Positions 57,901 to 64,000 of a stretch of DNA of 64,000 bases are shown here, one piece after another; the first letter of the stretch is position 1, and the number at the start of each line of letters is the position of its first letter. The position numbers and the translations under genes are program-made. Under the pieces are notes generated by a model, which did no database searches, was not told the origin of the DNA, and saw only the letters and a list, made by a program, of their open reading frames with translations. Source of the stretch: Bombyx mori (Eukaryota; Arthropoda; Insecta; Lepidoptera; Bombycidae); contig NC_085116.1 of the NCBI RefSeq assembly GCF_030269925.1, positions 2,666,001-2,730,000 of the forward strand, in the 5' to 3' direction.

Positions 57901-59674
57901 CGTAGATGGCAGCCCTAAAGGCGTCATTGCGGATCCTCCCGATCCATTAACGGTGCTTTTAGGTACCTCAAGCACCGGTCACCGTCCTCACCGAATCCGT
58001 CGCTTTCACAAGAGCTCGGCAAGTAAATTAACCCATAGACACAGCCCACTAAGTTTCTCGCCGGATCTTCTCAGTAGGTCGCGTTTTCGATCCGGCGGCA
58101 GATTCTGCGAAGCACTGTTCTTGCTAGGGCCAGTGTTAGCAACACCTCCGGTTTGAGCAACGAGAGCTCACCTACACACTAGGGCAACGCTGAAATAGTC
58201 TCTCAAGGCTATCAGCATAGGCAGGAAAAGTAACATAAAGGCGACCACTCACCTCGAGACATGAGTTCTAAGTCACGGTTTTACAGTACAACAGCTTTTT
58301 TCTTTGGACAAGGGGCCAAACCTCATACGTGAGGCTTCCACGCCTAGGAGACCGCTGGGTATAAACGGTAATTATGATGGTAAAACATGGTAAATATGTT
58401 TTATTATTTTATTATGAACTTAAGCACATCTGTTGGATAACAAGTCAGTTCACTGTGGGCCTCTTTTATACAAAATGCGCTTAGCTATCTATGATTTTTA
58501 TTAAAAGGAGAACAAGTACCCTCACTAAATCAGCACAGTCATTAAATGATCTATTTTAATTTTATTAAAATCCCTATAGCTACTTTCTACATCATTATTT
58601 ATTCTCTTCTGTGTGCTTATTGTTAAATCAATTTATGTTATATTAGTTTATGTTTGTCTTCTATGTACAGATGATATTGACGCTTCAAGATACGTTTTCT
58701 ATTGCACATATTCACTCTGCACTACCTTTGGTTGACTGGTAGAGAATGCCTTAGGCATTAAGTCCGCCAATGTAAATTTTACATGAAGTGTAATAAATTA
58801 ATAAAAAATAAATAAATAATAAATACTGTCAATTTCAAATAGATAACACATGTGTGGTTTCAAGAACTCAATGTTTTTCATATAACCAGAGATAGTCACT
58901 ACAAAGTATGACTAAGCTAAACAAGTTATGTATTTTAAAAAACAGTTCAATGTGCCCAGAGTCCTAATTCAATGTAGGATCTTGGCTAGTAAATAACAAT
59001 TGGCAAACTCAGTTGTTGTTTCTATGAAGTTTGTAAAAATAACCAAGTTTTGGTATTATAATTGTAGGAATTTTGAAAGGGCAATTGCTTTTTTTTTTAA
59101 TGTAATTCAATGTATATAGCACCGAGCACAATACTAGAATAATTCTTTTTATATCTCATATTTTAAATTTTATATTTTTTACTTATTTGCTCTTATTTGT
59201 TTACGATAGTGACCATTTTTACTGGGTACTGGGCATTGTAATGTAAGCCTTCACAGTTAGTACTAACAATCTGTCTATTTCTTGTTGTAAGTCATATATT
59301 CTGACCACTTAGGCCAGAACATAGGGTAGGTTATGGATTACCATAGCCATAGCATAATTATACAATACTGTGTGAATGGTGGCATTTACATGGGCTCCAG
59401 TAACCAATTATCAAGTGGACCATACCACTCATTAATACATTAAAAAAACGCTTCATTAATATTTGTTTTTTTTAGGTTACATCTTTCAATAATATAAAAA
59501 GCTGTAAAGTGTAACATATCATAAGTTTATATTTAAAATGAAAAATATTAAATATATTGAATATGAATAATTATGAGAATGTTTCTCTTCACTTACCGGT
59601 TGTGGTACATATTGAAAAGATTCTCGTCGCCGATTTTCGGCAAGCAGGGTAGAACCAGCTGCTCTGTCCCCCAT
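30942..59674 (-). CDS. class I GLUT-type facilitative sugar transporter (11 exons)
   Basis: Eleven - strand exons join in phase to 528 codons plus stop: 59674-59597, 42663-42514, 41715-41555, 40927-40803, 39938-39798, 38831-38694, 38062-37869, 33732-33520, 33029-32927, 31976-31808 and 31056-30942. Motifs follow the SLC2A order: VGYNIGVVNTPAE, DSLGRK, IGRLLVGLAGG, LTTSIVPMYLTELAPP, LPESPKYL, LQAGQQTSGINAVFYYS, GLGPIAYFIASEMFEVAPRPAAMAWGS (read across a splice), and LYFPETRGKTPAQV near the C-terminus. QQxSGINAVFYYS and the E-[ML]-F-x2-APRPAAMA block are typical of class I GLUTs (human GLUT1-4). The product should be a twelve-helix membrane protein moving hexoses by facilitated diffusion; the exact sugar is not shown. 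The first coding exon is inferred (see separate entry). Last coding base is the TGA at 30942-30944. Confidence 0.9.
31330..31440 (+). repeat. degenerate Bm1-like fragment
   Basis: AACCTCACGTCTCAAAGAAA, CGGCTTTCACGATGTG, then ATGGGCTCTAGTAATTACGT resemble the Bm1 3' half with many changes. Confidence 0.4.
31444..31480. repeat. short perfect hairpin
   Basis: CATCCATCATATAC is followed by a 6-base loop and its exact inverse GTATATGATGGATG. It lies in the last GLUT intron. No poly(T) run or gene end marks it as a terminator. Confidence 0.6.
32046..32236 (-). mobile_element. Bm1 SINE 3' half
   Basis: TTTTATTGCTTAGATGGGTG through TTCACGGCAGAAATAGGTAG, antisense to + and truncated at its 5' side. 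An antisense LINE family B fragment starts about 10 bp further on. Confidence 0.8.
32247..32530 (-). mobile_element. LINE family B 3' fragment
   Basis: GATTCACCGAACTAGTAGAT, GATGAGCTCGCAGGGCTC, CTACCACCGGATCGGAAACG, GCGAGAAACTCAGTGGG and GATGACCGGTGCTTGGGGTA in order, antisense to +, in the GLUT intron between exons 9 and 10. Confidence 0.8.
33031..33075 (-). repeat. 17-bp tandem repeat at a splice acceptor
   Basis: A unit with TAATTTAACGGAATA occurs about 2.5 times, immediately upstream (gene sense) of the AG at 33031-33030 that starts GLUT exon 9. It occupies the branch-point and pyrimidine-tract region. Confidence 0.7.
33172..33500. repeat. minisatellite, about ten 32-bp units
   Basis: The unit reads TTTGTCCTATTAATAGTTGA then TCCAATGATCAG, repeated about ten times with point changes and one or two indels. 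It ends 20 bp from the 3' end of GLUT exon 8 (33520), so it starts almost at the donor of intron 8. Confidence 0.9.
33868..34423 (-). mobile_element. RTE-type LINE, 3' part
   Basis: The - strand encodes RIDARWMKWRQVTGTICD, PLKGKIYKTLIRPAVLYG, CYGHVMRRNENEVGKTVL and GRGRPKKKWMDCVKDDM, ending with a stop at 33907. A short GAT/ATC repeat follows, as is usual at RTE 3' ends. The missing upstream part continues at 36268-36464, beyond a jockey-like insertion. The open frame extends into antisense jockey sequence, so its first roughly 85 residues are not RTE protein. Confidence 0.85.
34424..36267 (+). mobile_element. jockey-clade LINE family A, 5'-truncated, open reverse transcriptase
   Basis: 1844-bp insertion flanked by GTACGATCC at 34415-34423 and 36268-36276. 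It carries an uninterrupted reverse-transcriptase frame to the TAA-type stop near 36022: KAPGSDGI, YRPISLLMSLGKLYERLL, FGFRTNHSC, FFDVAKAFDKVWHNGL, VPQGSVLSPLLFSLFVNDIP and the catalytic FADD. A C-terminal RRRPRHVLTDPSDP follows, then about 240 bp of 3' UTR and an A tail. ORF1 and the endonuclease domain are absent, so it cannot move on its own. The apparent ATG at 34343 lies in the disrupted RTE element; residues before VDSEVERR are not LINE protein. Read + strand, opposite to the host GLUT gene, in its intron 7. Confidence 0.9.
36268..36464 (-). mobile_element. RTE-type LINE, upstream part of the interrupted copy
   Basis: The - strand reads EKWRCKLESVGLKISRSKTE then GTPLPVCQDFRYLGSVIQSD and DGELDRT. 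These are the RTE residues that directly precede the DARWMKW block found at 34423 on the far side of the jockey insertion. It ends at a T-rich tract near 36464, taken as the 5' truncation point. Confidence 0.8.
36745..37745. repeat. pair of diverged direct repeats of about 330 bp
   Basis: 36745-37090 and 37430-37745 share the order GTGTTTCTTCAG, A(A/C)ATGNNNAAAATGA-A-CAAA-CCGCTG, AAAAGTC-ACTGAAA, TTTCATC-(C/T)AT and CCCAAATTAATCA/CTCAAATAAATCA. Coordinates are approximate. Class unknown. Confidence 0.5.
38105..38372 (+). mobile_element. LINE family B 3' fragment with small internal duplication
   Basis: Sense copy in GLUT intron 6, directly upstream (gene sense) of exon 7. A segment CGAAGGGCTCGACGAGTAAA is duplicated within it (near 38139 and 38168). 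Confidence 0.75.
39014..39447 (+). mobile_element. Bm1 SINE, full length
   Basis: Starts with the tRNA-like head GTCGTCGTGGACTAAAGGAT, B-box-like GTGTTCGAATCCCGC, then the body and CATCTATGCTTAAAAAAAA tail, about 434 bp. It is antisense to the GLUT gene, in intron 5. Confidence 0.88.
39985..40320 (+). mobile_element. degenerate Bm1 piece followed by a LINE family B piece
   Basis: 39985-40145 resembles Bm1 (GGCCGCACGGGTAGGTACCT, TCTCAAGGTGAGTGGCGGCT). 40228-40315 is a short family B tail (CACTTAGTTTCTCGCCGAAT, TGGGTCGCGATTCCGATCCG). Confidence 0.55.
41025..41425 (+). repeat. 73-bp tandem repeat with Bm1 inserted in it
   Basis: Three units with TTGCAATGTTT, CTCCTTGAGTTTAGCTTTTG and ATATGAAACATATGCTCTGA run from about 41033. 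The last unit breaks off at 41238 and resumes as ACATATGATCTGAGTGTAAG after 41399. Between lies a 5'-truncated Bm1 (about 41262-41399, ending in CATCTAAGCAATAAAA). Confidence 0.75.
41852..42254 (+). mobile_element. solo LTR of an LTR retrotransposon
   Basis: 403 bp beginning TGTTACGCCGG and ending GCGCGTAACA (inverted TGTTACG/CGTAACA edges), flanked by GTAT at 41848-41851 and 42255-42258. A TATA box (TATAAAA at 42024) is followed 29 bp later by an arthropod-type initiator (TCAGTC at 42053), as in an LTR promoter. The 4-bp duplication fits Ty3/Gypsy-like elements, but no internal region is present to type it. It lies in GLUT intron 2, antisense to the gene. Confidence 0.85.
43085..43195 (-). 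mobile_element. Bm1 fragment with small internal duplication
   Basis: ACTGAAACGCATTACTGCTT through CAAGACGTCCTACCACCAGT, then the last motif again (ACAAGACGTCTCACCACCAG). Confidence 0.65.
45082..45221 (-). CDS. orphan exon-like segment encoding membrane helices
   Basis: Bounded by an acceptor (ATTCAG before 45221) and a donor (ACG|GTTTGC at 45082), and open for 46 codons. It reads HAGGSLALTYFVFTGWLCN, AYWPIYVVCTVFPCAVDGAN and ALLT. Two hydrophobic stretches and elevated GC suggest real protein sequence, perhaps of a multi-pass transporter such as an SLC46-type MFS protein, but that match is weak. It lies in the first GLUT intron and has no place in the GLUT protein. No partner exons were found, so it may be a gene relic. 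Confidence 0.35.
46515..46541. repeat. short perfect hairpin
   Basis: CAGTATGGGTG, a 5-base loop, and the exact inverse CACCCATACTG. No associated gene. Confidence 0.55.
46840..46940 (-). repeat. LINE-type tail repeat
   Basis: AATTCTTTATTGCACAAAAT then GCCATGCAGGCATTCTCTTC. The opposite-strand equivalent (AGAGAATGCCTTAGGCATTA, tail of AATAAA units) occurs at 58738-58830, so the two are copies of one family. Confidence 0.55.
47165..47355 (-). mobile_element. degenerate Bm1 copy
   Basis: ATTAGATGGGTAGACGAACT through CATACCGAAACGCATTAATG, antisense to +, with many substitutions and deletions, so an old insertion. Confidence 0.65.
47636..48030 (+). mobile_element. LINE family B 3' fragment split by a Bm1 insertion
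   Basis: 47636-47750 and about 47945-48030 are contiguous family B sequence (ACAGCCCACTGAGTTTCTCG ... CTTGCTAGATTTCGTG, then CAACGTCAGCTTTGAACCCC). Between lies an antisense Bm1 3' half (47753-47945: TTTGCTTAGATGGGTGGACG to TAACGGCAGAAATAGG). The Bm1 is therefore the younger insertion. Confidence 0.8.
48098..48232 (-). repeat. short repeat S1
   Basis: TTTTATTGCCCTTATAGGCT through AAGCCGCTGCCTACCG, followed by a second TTTTTTATTGCCCTT. Same family as 28650-28762, opposite orientation. Confidence 0.6.
48664..49070 (+). mobile_element. Bm1 SINE, slightly 5'-truncated
   Basis: Starts at TTGGTGCATTCGTGTTGCAG, has the B-box-like GTGTTCGAATCCCAG and the complete body, and ends CATCTAAGCAATAAAAAAAA. 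It lies about 100 bp before the maT transposon. Confidence 0.85.
49173..50466 (+). mobile_element. maT-clade mariner-like transposon, full length
   Basis: 1294-bp element flanked by TA (49171-49172 and 50467-50468). The imperfect 22-bp inverted repeats (starting GTGAGGTCATAAGT, ending ATTTATGACCTGAC) match at 18 of 22 positions. It contains one open transposase frame. Intact ends and frame indicate a relatively recent insertion in the first GLUT intron, antisense to that gene. Confidence 0.9.
49305..50345 (+). CDS. mariner-like (maT, DD37D) transposase
   Basis: 346-residue cut-and-paste transposase. The start chosen is the ATG at 49305 (MEWTLKEDRVAVIALHRCGY), which gives the family length and begins at the helix-turn-helix domain; the longer frame from 49188 would start inside the terminal repeat. 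The paired helix-turn-helix region spans roughly residues 1-110 with a GRPRS linker. The catalytic triad is seen in LFSDEKIF, QQDSAPAH and NPLDYKIWQ. Thirty-seven residues separate the second and third aspartates, the DD37D spacing of maT elements such as those described from B. mori. No stop or frameshift is visible, so activity is possible but unproven. Confidence 0.9.
   Translation: MEWTLKEDRVAVIALHRCGYAPIQIFNILKILNITKSFVYRTIKRYNEDSSVDDRSRSGRPRSVRTPAVIKAVKARIQRNPKRKQKLLALQMGLSRTTVKRVLNEDLGLRAYRRKTGHRLNARLMDLRLKRCRALLKRYAGKKYREILFSDEKIFTVEESYNKQNDKVYAHSSEEASNRIPHVQRGHFPSSLMVWLGVSYWGLTEVHFCEKGVKTNAVVYQNTVLTNLVEPVSHTMFNNRHWVFQQDSAPAHRPKSTQDWLAASEIDFIRHEDWPSSSPDLNPLDYKIWQHLEEKACSKPHPNLESPKKSLIKAAADIDMDLVRAAIDDWPRRLKACIQNHGGHFE
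50467..51510. other. AT-rich intronic spacer
   Basis: No recognised gene or repeat. A GC-richer patch at 51090-51240 is open on the - strand (81 codons) but matches no family I know. Confidence 0.35.
51515..51690 (+). mobile_element. jockey-like LINE internal fragment
   Basis: Reads FAHAARTNLKPLQVIQS, then AVGAPWFLRNMDLHDDLEL, closely parallel to FAHAARTHIDTLQSLQS / AVGAPWFVRNVDLHDDLGL in the element at 34424. Truncated at both ends and then out of frame. Confidence 0.75.
52503..52742 (+). mobile_element. Bm1 SINE 3' half
   Basis: ACTGGTGGTAGGATCTCTTG through CTGTGAGCTCGTACACACAA and an A tail. 5'-truncated. Confidence 0.8.
52970..53155 (+). mobile_element. LINE family B 3' fragment
   Basis: CCCACTGAGTTTCTCGCCGG, GTTAGCAACACCCGG, CGTGAGCTCACTTACATG and CTCTCAAGACTACCAGCATA. 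Confidence 0.75.
53268..53468 (-). mobile_element. Bm1 SINE middle portion
   Basis: GATGTTAAGTGGTTACTGGA through CACAAGAGGTCCTACTACCA, antisense to +. Confidence 0.75.
54055..54605. repeat. TTAGTATAGAT-type dispersed repeat with inverted junction
   Basis: 54055-54500 is a second copy of the repeat at 22322-22535 (CTAGCGGCCCGCTCCGGCTC through TTTATAATATTAGTATAGAT). At 54545-54597 two copies meet head to head: GAAGCGAAGCGAGGGCGGGT, then CGCTAATACTAGCG, then the inverse, forming a GC-rich hairpin. A further end fragment is near 55140-55172. Confidence 0.65.
55180..57055. other. AT-rich intronic stretch, nothing recognised
   Basis: Low-complexity T/A runs; no exon, RNA gene or clear repeat seen. 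Confidence 0.4.
57060..57330 (-). mobile_element. degenerate LINE reverse-transcriptase fragment
   Basis: The - strand reads TYGIEMWRLAARLA and, after a stop, SLRDRIRNE in a region of frameshifts. TYG-x-E-x-W and SLRDRIRNE-type blocks are typical of the C-terminal part of LINE reverse-transcriptase proteins. Clearly dead. Confidence 0.5.
57868..58232 (+). mobile_element. LINE family B 3' end with ORF2 C-terminus
   Basis: Longest sense copy of family B: the ORF end reads GVIADPPDPLTVLLGTSS then TGHRPHRIRRFHKSS. The 3' UTR (TAGACACAGCCCACTAAGTT, CGTTTTCGATCCGGCGGCAG) and CTCTCAAGGCTATCAGCATA follow. Confidence 0.8.
58738..58830 (+). repeat. LINE-type tail repeat
   Basis: TGGTAGAGAATGCCTTAGGC then ATTAAGTCCGCC and an AATAAA-rich tail; sense partner of 46840-46940. 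Confidence 0.55.
59597..59674 (-). CDS. inferred first coding exon of the GLUT gene
   Basis: An ATG at 59674 opens 26 codons starting MGDRAAGSTLLAENRRRE and ending FQYVPQP at a strong donor (CCG|GTAAGTGAAG), phase 0. GLUT exon 2 (42663) enters at phase 0 with VFNENQHWTKTNEY just before the first membrane helix, so a short hydrophilic N-terminal exon is exactly what is missing. The join across about 17 kb is inference; another gene starting here is possible. Confidence 0.6.
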
Positions 59675-61047
59675 AGCAAAGTTATAGATGCACACAGGTG
59701 ACTAACGAGGGTCAGAAATCTGGCTCGGATTAGAATGTCGGTCCCGTGCATACCGTTGTTTACAGGTCAAGATAAATCGAAATTTTACGCCGTGCCTATC
59801 TTTAATTTCGTACGCACAACTATTCAAAATTTCCCAAAATTTCACGTTAGAAATGAAACTAAGATTTCTGTCTTTGTCTTTCAGTTTGAAATAAAGCGAG
59901 ATACCATATCCAAAATGATCAATTCTACGTATTTTTCTTCTCTGCAACATTACTTTTACTAGAAAACTGTCATACACATCTGTCATTAATGACATGAGCA
60001 TTGAGCATAGCGCTAGTAAGACGAGAATATTCAAATCGATCATTTCGAATTTAAAATATCTCAATGATTTTTTGTAGACCATGCCACGTTACGTGAAGGT
60101 ACAATTGATTCTATTGTTGTATTAAATAACTAATTATTTTTCCCTTTTTTCCCTTTTTATAGGAAAAAGTGATAAATAGGGATAAGTAAGCTAAAATAAA
60201 AGTTGAGAATGTCTAACGCTTTATCGATCTGTGGAAATGATCAAAGTGCCCGCAAAGGCGGCCGCGGCTCACCGCAAAAAGAGCGGTTTGTTTTTGATAG
60301 GGTGGACTAGCGGCTATAGCAATTAATTAAAAATACTTGAAACATTGTGCTTACTGGTACATGAGAAAATATAATACAGAATGACACCGCACATCAAAAG
60401 TAAACGGAACATAATTCAAATTCAAATGCAGTGCATCATAGACAATTATACGTGGACAGCATCACGACCTTCCAACAGCTTTGACGGGGTTGATTTGTTA
60501 GTAATTTTAGTTTTTGAAGCAGTTTCATTTAGACTTTCATGTGAGCGACAGATATTCTAGGTGAAGACTAACACAGTGGCAAAGTAGATAAGTTAGTTAT
60601 TTAAACAAATGTTGTAAATAAGTATTTGTTTGCGATCGCACGAGTCTGCGTTGATCCGAGTGTGCATCAGCTGTTTTTGATTTACTGTTTCATTGCTGGT
60701 TTTTTTAAAAGTAAAGTAATGTTTTTTTTATGAAACTATCGTTTCATTTAGCTATACTAACATAATTTGCATTAGAAGTTTCACTTCAATAAAAGCGAAA
60801 CATACATTCCTTAAATCGAAAAAATGAAATCGATTTCCTAGTTCCTACCATTATACTGCACTGCATATGTTTATTATCTATGATATATATAAGGCGGTAT
60901 GGACTCAGAAGCCCTTGCTTTTCCTAATAAGGAAAAATTGTAACAAAAAAAATCTATGATATTGCAAGGCAAGCAAAATAAATAAAGTTCAATTCATAAA
61001 ACTTTATCAATAATTTTACACTAAAATATTTGTAAAGTCTTAGCTAA
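59675..61047. promoter_or_regulatory. divergent promoter region between GLUT and Hira
   Basis: The two start codons face away from each other 1.37 kb apart. A GC-richer patch at about 60240-60290 (GCGGCCGCGG) stands out in AT-rich sequence. No TATA box is obvious, and no transcript evidence places start sites. Confidence 0.4.
59702..60082 (-). CDS. uncharacterised 126-codon ORF upstream of the GLUT start
   Basis: Open frame ending 28 bp before the GLUT ATG on the same strand. It has one hydrophobic stretch (MIDLNILVLLALCSMLMS) and a basic stretch (QRRKIRRIDHFGYG). I do not recognise it. It may be 5' UTR or chance in AT-rich DNA. Confidence 0.2.
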   Translation of the reverse strand: MVYKKSLRYFKFEMIDLNILVLLALCSMLMSLMTDVYDSFLVKVMLQRRKIRRIDHFGYGISLYFKLKDKDRNLSFISNVKFWEILNSCAYEIKDRHGVKFRFILTCKQRYARDRHSNPSQISDPR

Positions 61048-63684
61048 ATGAAGCTATTAAAACCCAGTTGGGTCAATCACGATGGTCTGTACATCAAAGA
61101 TGGTAAAATCATTCAAAATCTCCGCAAAAATATTAAGCTATTTAAATTATTTTACAGACAAACCGATATTTTCTGTGGATATACATCCGACTGGAAAATA
61201 TTTTGCGACCGGGGGACAAGGTGGATACTCGGGCAGAGTAGTTGTGTGGAACTTGAACTCGGTGCTATGTGAATCCGTAGAATTAGACCCAAATGTTCCA
61301 AAAATAATTTGCCAAATGGACAACCACCTAGGTATGCACCGAAACGTGTGTAGAAATGTATTTTATTCTAATATACTCGGTTTTGTCATTCTCTGCCGTC
61401 GTTATTAACAAATGGTCGATGTCTACATTGGTCTGATAGCTGGTTTCACTAAATACTATAACTATACTGCTAAGATCGGCAGCTTATACCGGTCAGTCAC
61501 TTTTTAATGCGACAACTTACGCTGACCCCTTGTATGAAAAATATATATAAAAAATTTATGTCCTATGTATTGACACAATTGAATTTTTAGTCTACATTAT
61601 TGACACAAAATATTTCAATAGATATTGAATACTGGCCTTCCATAAAAGGTGCAGTAAAAAAAAATTTTTTTTTGTTCATCATAAGCATTAATTTTCTACT
61701 CTCATATTGCAGCATGTGTAAATAGTGTCCGTTGGAGTAATGGGGGTAAATACCTGGCTTCTGGAGGAGATGACAAATTGATTATGGTGTGGGGTATTAG
61801 TATGGCCCCTGGAGCACCTGGAAAGCACAAAGCTGAAACCTGGAGGTGTTTGTCTACTTTAAGAGGACATGCAGGTTTGTACAAAACAAATATATCGACA
61901 CTTGAAAGGCAAACGTGACTAAGCGACAATAACTGCTTTGTACATAGATAGGCAATAACCGTATTCGATGCGCAAAAAATATATATTTGCTAGGTCTATT
62001 AAAATAATTTCAATCCTACAGCTAAACCTACACCTCCTACACCTAAAGCAATTTGAATATCAGTATAATACAAAGAATGCAAAACTGTATCTTGCGCTCC
62101 ATAAGTGGTGTTCTGTGGTTGGTCACAAACACTGAAATACACAGAGAACTAGGGATGCCTACAATAATGCAGGAAATTGTAAAATTTAAACAAAAACACC
62201 ACAAACCATTGGAAAAGCACCCAAACAATCTGGCTGAAAAAATGAAGTTACGGTAAACGGCTCAAGAGAAAAGACATCATATAGTAGTTCAATGACAAAT
62301 CTTAAATTTAGAGTAGATGGCTCGCTGGAGTCACGCTCTTACTGACTAAGAAAATTTCAAGGCATCTAATAAAAGTACTGGATACTGATTGTAGATAAAA
62401 AAAGCTAGATTCGTTAAAATATAATTTTTTTCAGGTATTTCAACTTTAAATTAGACTACTGTAAAGTTCACGCATTGTTGCTTAGTCACGTTTGCCTTTC
62501 AAGCGTCGATATGTTAAAGTATAATCTTGAAATTTTATTACTGTTTTCAACATCATGTAGTCAAATATTTATATACATCTCATAATTATGAATTTTACAG
62601 AAATCCCTCTCAATGGATTCAAGTATGAAGTAGATTTGATTTATAGGATTGTTGTACATGTTTTCTTACTGTTCATGGAGAAATTTATTTTATCAGCACC
62701 AGATTTTCTTTGATGTTAATTTAATACCTTCATTTTGTGTTGCTGTTTATTTTATTTTGCCTGTTCAACAATCAATTTCAAATAATTATGAAGTGTACAG
62801 TATCTTATCTAACCAGTCAATACACTTTTGCTGGCATAAATTATTTACTTCAGGTGATGTCTTAGACCTAGCATGGTCGCCGTTAGACAAATGGCTGGCT
62901 AGCTGCAGCGTGGATAATACAATCATTATATGGAATGCTGAGAAATTTCCAGAAATGGTGTCAGTATTAAATGGTCACACTGGCTTAGTCAAGGGTGTTA
63001 CATGGGATCCTGTAAGTGAAATTTAAGAAGTGTTCTCTGTTTGAATTTTGATTTTTATAGTCTCTTAACTGATTAATAGATACTAGAATGTTAACTTTGC
63101 ACTGTTTACATAATATAAAAGAAATGCTGTTCCAGAAGGATTTAATCTAAATAATACAATCAATATGTGATAGTTGTCACCAAATCAACACCCTAATTGC
63201 ATCTAAAAATCAAAAGAAAGTAATTAAAGTCAATAGTAATCCCAGAATTATTATTGTTTCATTAATAAATGAGAAACTAAGAATGAGATTCAGTTTTATT
63301 TAAAAAGGTCATTTTCATACAAATGATTAAAACTTATTTCATTCAATCTGGAGTAAATTAGTTTCACTAACAACCCAGCTAACAACTAAAATAGAGATAG
63401 GAATTATAAAATTGGTAAAGAATAGAAGATACATAGAAATATTTGAAATCAGAACTATATTAATGTTTAAGTTTTGTTCATAAAACATAATAGACTTTGT
63501 TCAAAAAGTTGGGACACAAGACTGATATACAGACTTAATTAATCCTAGAAATATTTACATGTAAAGTGAATTTAGGTTGGCAAATATTTGGCATCGCAAT
63601 CTGATGACAAAACCCTGAGGCTATGGAAGACTACTGATTGGGCACAGGAGGCACTCATCACAAAACCATTTTATGAATGTGGGG
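61048..63684 (+). CDS. Hira: HIRA histone chaperone, first five exons (partial)
   Basis: N-terminal WD40 propeller of HIRA, the nuclear chaperone that deposits histone H3.3 independently of replication together with UBN and CABIN1. Exons 61048-61084, 61158-61331, 61713-61874, 62854-63011 and 63576-63684 join in phase to 213 codons. MKLLKPSWVNHD at the start is almost invariant in animals. KPIFSVDIHPTGKYFATGGQ, IICQMDNHLACVNSVRWSN, YLASGGDDKLIMVW, VLDLAWSPLDKWLASCSVDN, HTGLVKGVTWDPVGKYLASQ (read across a splice) and SDDKTLRLWKTTDW follow the known order. It continues after the donor at 63685, past the window. Intron 1 is only 73 bp; intron 3 carries a composite transposon. Confidence 0.96.
61892..62512. 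mobile_element. inverted-repeat element in Hira intron 3 enclosing a jockey fragment
   Basis: Terminal inverted repeats of about 38 bp: 61892-61930 (TATCGACACTTGAAAGGCAA, ACGTGACTAAGC) and 62474-62512 (GCTTAGTCACGTTTGCCTTT, CAAGCGTCGATA), with few mismatches. Total about 620 bp, no transposase. A jockey reverse-transcriptase remnant lies between the ends. Confidence 0.75.
62053..62260 (+). mobile_element. jockey-clade LINE C-terminal fragment
   Basis: Reads IQRMQNCILRSISGVLWLVT, NTEIHRELGMPTIMQEIVKF and KPLEKHPNNLAEKM. The W-x-V-x-N-x2-I-H-R-x-L-x-[IM]-PT block and HPN-x-LA ending are typical of jockey reverse-transcriptase C-termini. Different subfamily from the 34424 element. Open for 67 codons but truncated. 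Confidence 0.75.
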
Positions 63685-63837
63685 GTATGTTCATCATAAA
63701 CTTAAATAATTCTTCACTGTACAAGCTTGGTGCTTCTAATGGTTAAAGCTTAAATATCAAAATCCACATAGTCCCTACAGAAATTTAAAACCTGACATCC
63801 TTTGCAATTAAAACAGGGTTTTTACTTTAATGTAAGT

Positions 63838-64000
63838 TGTTGCCTCATCCTTACGGATCCATCGGATTCAATAACCTTTGTATTAGACGCCTTCAGCTCT
63901 AACACTAGGAGCAGGTTTAGAGACCCTGGTAACCGTAGTTGTCAAACTTGACAAAGAGTTCGTGAAACCTAACCCATGCATCAGCCCGCTGAGATTCTCG
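63838..64000 (+). mobile_element. jockey-like LINE family A 3' region, runs off the window
   Basis: TCCTTACGGATCCATCGGAT, GCCTTCAGCTCTA, AACCTAACCCATGCATCAGC match 35908-36050 of the element at 34424, with scattered changes and a short duplication near 63897. It lies in a Hira intron and continues past the right edge. Confidence 0.8.

Noticed and set aside
62649..62853. N-terminal part of the ORF covering Hira exon 4
   Set aside because: This is intron read-through before the acceptor at 62853; only 62854-63011 matches HIRA.

Overview
This window looks like a lepidopteran nuclear genome and is most probably silkworm (Bombyx mori or B. mandarina). The genes are AT-rich and intron-split. They sit among many dispersed copies of the tRNA-derived SINE known from B. 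mori as Bm1, jockey- and RTE-type LINE fragments, MITEs and an intact mariner-like (maT) transposon. The species call rests on recognising these repeats by eye, not on a database search.

Left third (1-26.7 kb). Three paralogous mitochondrial carriers of the SLC25A35 type lie on the + strand: the last exon of one (963-1153), then two complete four-exon genes (15670-18443 and 23021-26671). Between the first and second, on the - strand, is a tandem pair of large insect proteins of unknown function (12784-7786 and 6201-2925). Each has a cysteine-rich N-terminal exon, a short linker exon and a C-terminal exon carrying repeated GPDGK/GFW/DGY motifs. The second of the pair has a further, shorter version of its last exon downstream (2644-2162), possibly an alternative 3' end.

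Middle and right (30.9-59.7 kb). One - strand gene encodes a class I GLUT-type facilitative sugar transporter. Eleven exons can be joined in phase to 528 codons plus a stop, with a 17-kb first coding intron. Its introns hold most of the repeats. These include a jockey-like LINE inserted inside an antisense RTE element with a visible target-site duplication, a solo LTR with a 4-bp duplication and a TATA/initiator promoter, the maT transposon with an open DD37D transposase, and two tandem-repeat blocks.

Far right (61.0-64 kb). The first five exons of the histone H3.3 chaperone gene Hira (WD40 propeller) run off the window on the + strand. Hira and the GLUT gene are divergent, with start codons about 1.4 kb apart.

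No prokaryotic features, CRISPR array, rRNA or functional tRNA gene were seen. I found no clearly new biological system. The most unusual items are the possible alternative terminal exon of the cysteine-rich gene, the layered transposon insertions with readable junctions, and a GC-AG intron in one carrier. All exon borders were set by eye from splice consensus, phase and paralogue or family comparison, with no transcript evidence.
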